This document shows positions 4,085-8,021 of a stretch of DNA of 8,021 nt, in pieces. Position numbers and translations under genes: made by a program. Each line of letters opens with the position of its first letter. The first letter of the stretch is position 1. The stretch lies in contig CAJWMX010000115.1 of the NCBI GenBank assembly GCA_913043805.1, positions 1 through 8,021 on the forward strand, given 5' to 3'. The stretch comes from an uncultured Acidobacteriota bacterium (GTDB taxonomy: Bacteria > Acidobacteriota > Vicinamibacteria > Vicinamibacterales > UBA8438). The notes under the pieces are model-generated. The model saw nothing but the letters and a program-made list of their open reading frames with translations, did no database searches and was not told where the DNA came from.

Positions 4085-6232
4085 TTACGGGACGGGAAAT
4101 CCCCGGTCCCGCATCAGCGCGTCGATGGTGGCGTCGCGGCCGCGGAAGGCGCGGTACGCCTCGGCGGGGTCGACCGCGTTTCGGGCCGCGAAGAGGTGCT
4201 CGACCAGCTTCGAGGCGAGCTCCTTGTCGTAGAACCCGTCCGGCGCCTCGGCGAATGCCTCGGCGGCATCGGCCGTCAGCACGTCTGCCCACATGTAGCC
4301 GTAGTAGCCGGCCGAGTAACCTTCGCTCGAGAAGATGTGGCCGAAGTGCGGGCTGCGGTGGCGCATCACGATCTCGTCGGGCATCCCGAGATCGGTCAGG
4401 GTCTCTCGTTCGAACCGGTCGGCGTCCAACCCATCGGGGTCCGACGTGTGGAAGCGCATGTCGACCAGCGCGCACGCCAGATACTCCGTCGTGATGAACC
4501 CCTGATTGAACGTCGCCGCGCTCTTGATTCTGGCCACCAGCTCGTCCGGCATCCGTTCACCGGTCTCGTGGTGCCGCAGGTAGCCGTCGATGACCTCGTC
4601 TGTCAGCAGCCACCGTTCGAGCAGCTGCGACTGGAACTCGGTGTAGTCGCGGACGCCGCCGTTGAGGGTGGGGTAGTCGACGGTGGACGAGAAGTAGTGC
4701 AGCGCGTGGCCGAACTCGTGGAAGAACGTTTCGGCGTCATCCCACGACACGAGCACCGGCTCGCCCGGCGCCGGCTTGATGAAGTTCGAGTTGTTCGACC
4801 CGAGCACGGTCACTTCCTGCCCGTCGATCAGCTCGTGGCTCCGGTAGCTCGAGGCCCAGGCGCCCGAGCGCTTCCCGGGGCGGGCGTAGGGGTCGAGATA
4901 CCAGACGCCGATATGGGCTCCAGTCGAGCGGCGAGTGACTTCCCAGACGCTCACGTCTTCGTGGAACACCGGCACTGACCCATCGGCGATCTCACGGAAC
5001 GCGAAATCGAACAGCTCCCCGGCCACGAAGAACACGCCCTCACGCAGACGATCGAGCTGCAAGTACTGCTTCACTTCGTCCGAGTCGAGGTCGTAGGTCG
5101 ACTGTCGGACCTTCTCGGCGTAGAAGCGGTAGTCCCACGGCGCGACCGTGATGCCGGCGCCCTCGGCATCGGCGATCGCCTGCATCGCCACGACCTCTTC
5201 TTCGACCCGAGCCAGCGCCGCCGGCCACACCGCTTCCATCAGCTCGAGCGCCTGGGCTGGAGTCTTCGCCATCCGGTTCTCGAGGCGCCAGGTCGCATAG
5301 TCGTCGTAGCCCAGCAGACCCACCCGTTCATGTCGGAGCGACAGGATCTCGGCGATGGTGGCGTTGTTGTCCCGTTCGTCCCCGTTGTCGCCTCGCGCGT
5401 AGTAGGTGCGCCAGACCTGTTCCCGAAGATCCCGCTCGGTCGAGAAGGCCAGGAACGGGTCCATCGAGGAGCGGGTGTTGGTGATGGCGTACTCGCCCTC
5501 CCGGTCGCGGGCGGTGGCGGCGGCGGCCGCCGCCTGGACGAACGACGGAGGCAGTCCGTCGAGCTGGTCCGCCGATAGGTAGGTCACATAGCCTTCCTCG
5601 TCGGCCAGCACATTGTTCGAGAACGTCGTGTGGAGCTCGGCCAGTCGTTGTTCGATCTCCGCGTAGCGCGTCTTCGCGTCGCCGTCCAGCGTTGCGCCGT
5701 TTCTGGCGAAGCCGTCGTAGACGAGCTGCACCAAACGCTGCTGATCGGGTCGCAGCGTGGTCAGGTCCTCACTCTCGTAGACGGCGCGAATCCGCTCGAA
5801 CAGTGCCTCGTTCTGCCGGATCGTCGAGTCGAACTCGGCCAGCCGAGGCGCCATGGCGCGCTGGATCTCGCGAAACTCCGGGGTCGAGACGTTCGAGCTC
5901 CAGATGCCGTAGTAGGTCGACACCCGGCTGAGCGCCCGGCCGGAGCGTTCCAGCGCGACGATGGTGTTCTCGAAGCTCGGAGCATCGGGATTGGCGGCGA
6001 TGATGTCGATCTCGTCCAGCTGAGCGGCCATGCCCGCTTCGAGCGCTGGCTCGAGGGCGTCGAGATTCATGCGATCGAAGGCCGGCACCCCGCCAAACGG
6101 GCCGGTCCAATCGGTGAGCAGCGCGTTGTCGGTGTCGGCCGGAGCGGACTCGGGCGTCGTCATCGCAGGTTCAGCGCAGCCGACGGCCAGCGCGGCAAGC
6201 GCCCCCCGGGTCGCGAGCATCAGGGTTCGCAT
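4085..6232 (-). CDS. dcp: Dcp-like M3 family zinc metallopeptidase, predicted lipoprotein
   Basis: This gene encodes a 715-residue protein, the usual length for M3A peptidases of the Dcp / oligopeptidase A group, which cut short peptides and often release C-terminal dipeptides. The zinc site is intact: HEFGH at 505-509 (ligands H505 and H509, catalytic E506) and E532 in DYTEFQSQ as the third ligand. The C-terminal substrate-binding signature is present as HFGHIFSS (629-636) and GYSAGYYGYMWADVL (638-652). The N-terminal helical part (LLTDWTGPFGGVPAFDRM, then SFENTIVALERSG) is typical of Dcp. Residues 1-19 end in LAVGC, a lipobox, so the enzyme is probably anchored in the envelope through C19. 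Many Dcp and OpdA enzymes are soluble, so this placement is notable. It starts 25 bp after the ankyrin gene and has no good ribosome site, suggesting operonic translation. ATG at codon 5 is an alternative start that also leaves a lipoprotein signal. The peptidase call is firm; the symbol rests on family resemblance. Confidence 0.93.
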   Translation of the reverse strand: MRTLMLATRGALAALAVGCAEPAMTTPESAPADTDNALLTDWTGPFGGVPAFDRMNLDALEPALEAGMAAQLDEIDIIAANPDAPSFENTIVALERSGRALSRVSTYYGIWSSNVSTPEFREIQRAMAPRLAEFDSTIRQNEALFERIRAVYESEDLTTLRPDQQRLVQLVYDGFARNGATLDGDAKTRYAEIEQRLAELHTTFSNNVLADEEGYVTYLSADQLDGLPPSFVQAAAAAATARDREGEYAITNTRSSMDPFLAFSTERDLREQVWRTYYARGDNGDERDNNATIAEILSLRHERVGLLGYDDYATWRLENRMAKTPAQALELMEAVWPAALARVEEEVVAMQAIADAEGAGITVAPWDYRFYAEKVRQSTYDLDSDEVKQYLQLDRLREGVFFVAGELFDFAFREIADGSVPVFHEDVSVWEVTRRSTGAHIGVWYLDPYARPGKRSGAWASSYRSHELIDGQEVTVLGSNNSNFIKPAPGEPVLVSWDDAETFFHEFGHALHYFSSTVDYPTLNGGVRDYTEFQSQLLERWLLTDEVIDGYLRHHETGERMPDELVARIKSAATFNQGFITTEYLACALVDMRFHTSDPDGLDADRFERETLTDLGMPDEIVMRHRSPHFGHIFSSEGYSAGYYGYMWADVLTADAAEAFAEAPDGFYDKELASKLVEHLFAARNAVDPAEAYRAFRGRDATIDALMRDRGFPVP

Positions 6233-6240
6233 TCGTGTCA

Positions 6241-6255
6241 GCGGCGTGTCGCCGC
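6241..6255 (-). other. Small hairpin between ankyrin and peptidase genes
   Basis: gcggcg (6241-6246) pairs with cgccgc (6250-6255) around a 3-nt loop, inside the 25-bp gap between the two genes. It could pause ribosomes or mask the start of the downstream gene, but such short GC stems arise easily here. Confidence 0.25.
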
Positions 6256-6257
6256 GA

Positions 6258-7739
6258 TTACTGGGTCGGTTCGATGCCGGCCGAGCGCAAAATGTCGCGG
6301 ACGGCGTCCGCCGTGACCGGCGAGCTCAAGATGTTCATCCCGCGGTGCATCCCCACGGCGATCCCTAGCGGTGTCGCGCCACGGTCGTTGGGCTGGTTCC
6401 AGACGTCGATGTCGGCGCCGGCGTCGGCCAGCTGGCGTACCACGCGCGGCAGGTGCTTGTAGGCGGCGCCATGCATGGCGGTCTCCCCCTTCTGATCGAC
6501 CGCGTCAATGTCCAGACCGGCGCCCAGCGCGACCTGCACCGCTTCCAGCACTTCCGCTTCGGTGCCCGGGTCTTCGCCCGGAGACGAGGTCCCGAGCCCG
6601 GCCGCCACCATCAAGGCGGTCGAACCGTCCGCGTTGGTGAGCGTGGGGTCGGCGCCAGCCTCCAGCAGCAGTTGCATCAGTTCGGCGTCCGCGGTGCGGG
6701 CCGCCAGCAGGAATGGGGTGCCGCCGATGAAGTTCAATCCGGTAATTCCGGCCGGTGGCCGCGTGGTGACCCGCGCGTTCAGGTCGGCGCCGGCGGAGAT
6801 CAACTTTTCCGCGAACTGCAGGCTGGTCATGCCGCCCGACCCACGGGGGGGCGGGTTGTTGCTGCCGGCGATGCCGGCCTTTCGCACCCAGCTCAGCTGA
6901 TGCAGTGCCGTCCATCCGCGCGGATCCGCGTTCGGGTCGGCGCCACGGTCCAGGAGATAGGCGGCCAGCTCGAAATGTGCGCTGCCGGCGGCCAGGAGGA
7001 ACGCGTTCAGGCCCGCGTCTGACGCCCGTCGCTGCTCCACGCCGCCAGCGGTCAGGGTCGAGTTGATCGAGATCTGCTCGTCCAGGTCGGCCCCGGCGTC
7101 GAGCAGCGTCTGGATCACGTCGGTCCGGCCTTCGCGGGCGGCGAACAGCAACGCCGTGAACCCTCGCTTTGAACGCGCGGCGACATCGGCCCCGGCCGAC
7201 ACGAGCGCCGGGACGACCTGCGCGTGGCCTTCGGCCGCCGCCCACATCAACGCCGTCTGGCCCTTCCACGTCTCCTGGGCGTTGGGGTTGGCGCCCGCCT
7301 CGAGCAGCAGTTCCACCGCGTCGGCGGCGCCAGCCCGAGCGGCCGTCATGAGCGCGGTCTCGCCCGCGGTGACACTGGTGTTCGGATTGGCTCCGGCGTC
7401 GAGCAACGCTGCAATCAGGTCGGCGTTACCGCCCACCGCGGCCAGCGATAGCGGCCGCACGCCGTACCGGTTGGCCCCGTTGGGCACCGCCCCGGCGTCG
7501 ATGAGCATCCGCGCGATCTCGGCATGCTGCAGATGCGCCGCCCAGTGCAGCGCCGTCGTCCCATCCGGCTCCGCCTTGCTCACGTCGGCATCAGCGGCCA
7601 GCAACGTCCGCACCGCCCCCGCGTCCCCTGCCTTCGTGGCGGTAATCAACTCGGACACGTCTACTGCAGCCCGGGCCGATGCCCCCAGCAGCACGATGAT
7701 TGCCGCTGCAGCGATACGAAGCGTAGTTGTCATCGTCAT
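6258..7739 (-). CDS. Exported ankyrin-repeat protein
   Basis: This gene encodes a 493-residue protein with a signal peptide (hydrophobic RIAAAAIIVLLGA, cleavage probably after ASARA near residue 24). Almost all the rest is ankyrin repeats of about 33 residues, recognisable by TALHWAA (62-68), RPLSLAA, ETALMTAAR, QTALMWAAAEGH and AGADxx/AGANPN turns. About ten to twelve repeats run from residue 27 to 490. Two breaks in the regular spacing look like loops: about 222-242 after the sixth repeat, and about 284-304, a Gly/Pro-rich insert (SNNPPPRGSGG). Ankyrin arrays bind other proteins and have no catalytic residues; the partner here is unknown. The start is ATG 7739, where the signal peptide begins; a second ATG lies two codons later. 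The open frame continues upstream to 7985, but that stretch is Arg-rich and antisense-like and overlaps the DUF1552 end, so it is excluded. No clear ribosome site is seen. A palindrome lies 15 nt upstream. The 25-bp gap to the peptidase suggests one operon. Confidence 0.92.
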   Translation of the reverse strand: MTMTTTLRIAAAAIIVLLGASARAAVDVSELITATKAGDAGAVRTLLAADADVSKAEPDGTTALHWAAHLQHAEIARMLIDAGAVPNGANRYGVRPLSLAAVGGNADLIAALLDAGANPNTSVTAGETALMTAARAGAADAVELLLEAGANPNAQETWKGQTALMWAAAEGHAQVVPALVSAGADVAARSKRGFTALLFAAREGRTDVIQTLLDAGADLDEQISINSTLTAGGVEQRRASDAGLNAFLLAAGSAHFELAAYLLDRGADPNADPRGWTALHQLSWVRKAGIAGSNNPPPRGSGGMTSLQFAEKLISAGADLNARVTTRPPAGITGLNFIGGTPFLLAARTADAELMQLLLEAGADPTLTNADGSTALMVAAGLGTSSPGEDPGTEAEVLEAVQVALGAGLDIDAVDQKGETAMHGAAYKHLPRVVRQLADAGADIDVWNQPNDRGATPLGIAVGMHRGMNILSSPVTADAVRDILRSAGIEPTQ

Positions 7740-7753
7740 ACACGCTGGGAATA

Positions 7754-7768
7754 CGGATGAATCATCCG
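7754..7768. promoter_or_regulatory. Perfect 7-bp-arm palindrome upstream of the ankyrin gene
   Basis: cggatga, a central a, then tcatccg form an odd-length perfect palindrome ending 15 bp upstream of ATG 7739. The size fits a dimeric repressor or activator site, or a short mRNA hairpin covering the ribosome site. No promoter boxes are clear around it. The palindrome is certain; its function is speculative. Confidence 0.3.
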
Positions 7769-7792
7769 GCGGTTCTCCGAGACGGGCCGGTT

Positions 7793-7813
7793 TTCGGGCG
7801 CCTGAAGCCCGAA
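7793..7813 (-). terminator. Weak stem-loop after the DUF1552 gene
   Basis: ttcgggc (7793-7799) pairs with gcccgaa (7807-7813) around a 7-nt loop, 18 bp past the DUF1552 stop on the leftward strand. No T-run follows. It may partly reduce read-through into the ankyrin gene or protect an mRNA end. The 92-bp gap (7740-7831) holds this hairpin and the palindrome and nothing else recognised. Confidence 0.3.
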
Positions 7814-7831
7814 GTCTCAAACGGAACTCCG

Positions 7832-8021
7832 CTAGTCCGACAGCGACACCGGCTCCATCACCTCGATGGCGTGCCCGGTGCTGTCCACGAACGTGTCCAG
7901 ATGCACGCCGACGTCGTCCAGCATCGCCAGATGCAGATTGGCGAGCGGGGTGCCTGGCTCGTACTTGACGTGGCGGCCGCCCCACGGTTTGTCGCCTCCG
8001 CCGCGCGCCACGATGATCGGC
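7832..8021 (-). CDS. DUF1552 domain protein, C-terminal end (partial)
   Basis: The last 62 codons of a leftward gene are present, ending in TAG at 7834-7832; the rest lies beyond the right edge. The peptide contains GGGDKPWGGRHVKYEPGTPL, then ANLHLAMLDDVGVHLDTF, then DSTGHAIEV. This is the characteristic C-terminal end of DUF1552 proteins (GGRH-Y, then NL-L-LLD--GV, then F-DSTG). DUF1552 proteins are secreted proteins of roughly 400-460 residues, frequent in Planctomycetes, Acidobacteria and myxobacteria. They are distantly related to sulfatase / alkaline phosphatase-like DUF1501 proteins and are often paired with heme-bearing DUF1587-1595 proteins. Their substrate is unknown. It is 92 bp upstream of the ankyrin gene on the same strand and may start the same operon. 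The frame overlaps a spurious upstream extension of the ankyrin frame, and the DUF1552 reading is far more protein-like. Confidence 0.8.
   Translation of the reverse strand, partial: PIIVARGGGDKPWGGRHVKYEPGTPLANLHLAMLDDVGVHLDTFVDSTGHAIEVMEPVSLSD

Noticed and set aside
4070..4978. A 302-codon rightward open frame opposite the peptidase
   Set aside because: It is antisense to the clear HEFGH-containing M3 peptidase, is rich in Arg/Val/Gly and has no domain or ribosome site.
6845..6851. G7 run in the ankyrin gene as a phase-variable tract
   Set aside because: It encodes a Pro/Gly insert typical of these proteins, lies mid-gene, and seven bases is unremarkable at this GC content.
7063..7968. 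A 301-codon rightward open frame over the ankyrin gene
   Set aside because: Ser/Ala/Pro-rich complement of the ankyrin repeats. The periodic composition mirrors the repeats on the other strand.
7740..7985. N-terminal extension of the ankyrin frame to an ATG at 7985
   Set aside because: The extension is Arg-rich and unlike a protein, would bury the signal peptide, and overlaps the DUF1552 end read in another frame.

Overview
The window is high-GC bacterial chromosome (about two thirds G+C by eye) packed with exported and redox proteins. The gene families point to Acidobacteriota, probably the Vicinamibacteria (subdivision 6) or a similar soil or marine lineage. The families are a heme c protein fused to a PHM-like copper monooxygenase domain, small periplasmic cytochromes c, a DUF1552 protein, a secreted ankyrin protein and a lipoprotein M3 peptidase. 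This placement rests on family composition only; no rRNA or other marker gene is present.

Layout. (1) Positions 1-2269 hold a leftward unit: the heme c/PHM-like gene (971-2269) followed by an exported protein with DUF2911-like features (1-909, running off the left edge). (2) Positions 2270-2444 are a divergent control region. It holds a good sigma70-type promoter facing left and a weaker -10 box facing right. (3) Positions 2445-3853 hold a rightward pair that overlaps by 4 bp: a cytosolic protein with a shortened GAF domain and a CxxC...CxxC module, then an exported cytochrome c with an extra C-terminal domain. (4) Positions 3845-4084 separate two convergent units. They are unusually structured, with three consecutive stem-loops that all have 11-nt loops, a further compound hairpin, nearly seven copies of a 7-bp tandem repeat, and a hairpin abutting the next stop codon. 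(5) Positions 4085-8021 hold a leftward unit: the C-terminal end of a DUF1552 protein (7832-8021), a secreted ankyrin-repeat protein (6258-7739) and a Dcp-like M3 metallopeptidase lipoprotein (4085-6232).

How the genes may work together. Six of the seven genes act, or probably act, outside the cytoplasm. Two contain heme c, so the left half looks like periplasmic redox chemistry, with a copper/heme oxygenase candidate and a separate cytochrome that could carry electrons. The only likely cytosolic product is the GAF/Cys4 protein, which is translationally coupled to that cytochrome. The right half looks like envelope protein or peptide turnover with an ankyrin scaffold. None of these partnerships is shown by the sequence; they are inferred from gene order. 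I found no RNA genes, transposases, CRISPR arrays or phage genes.
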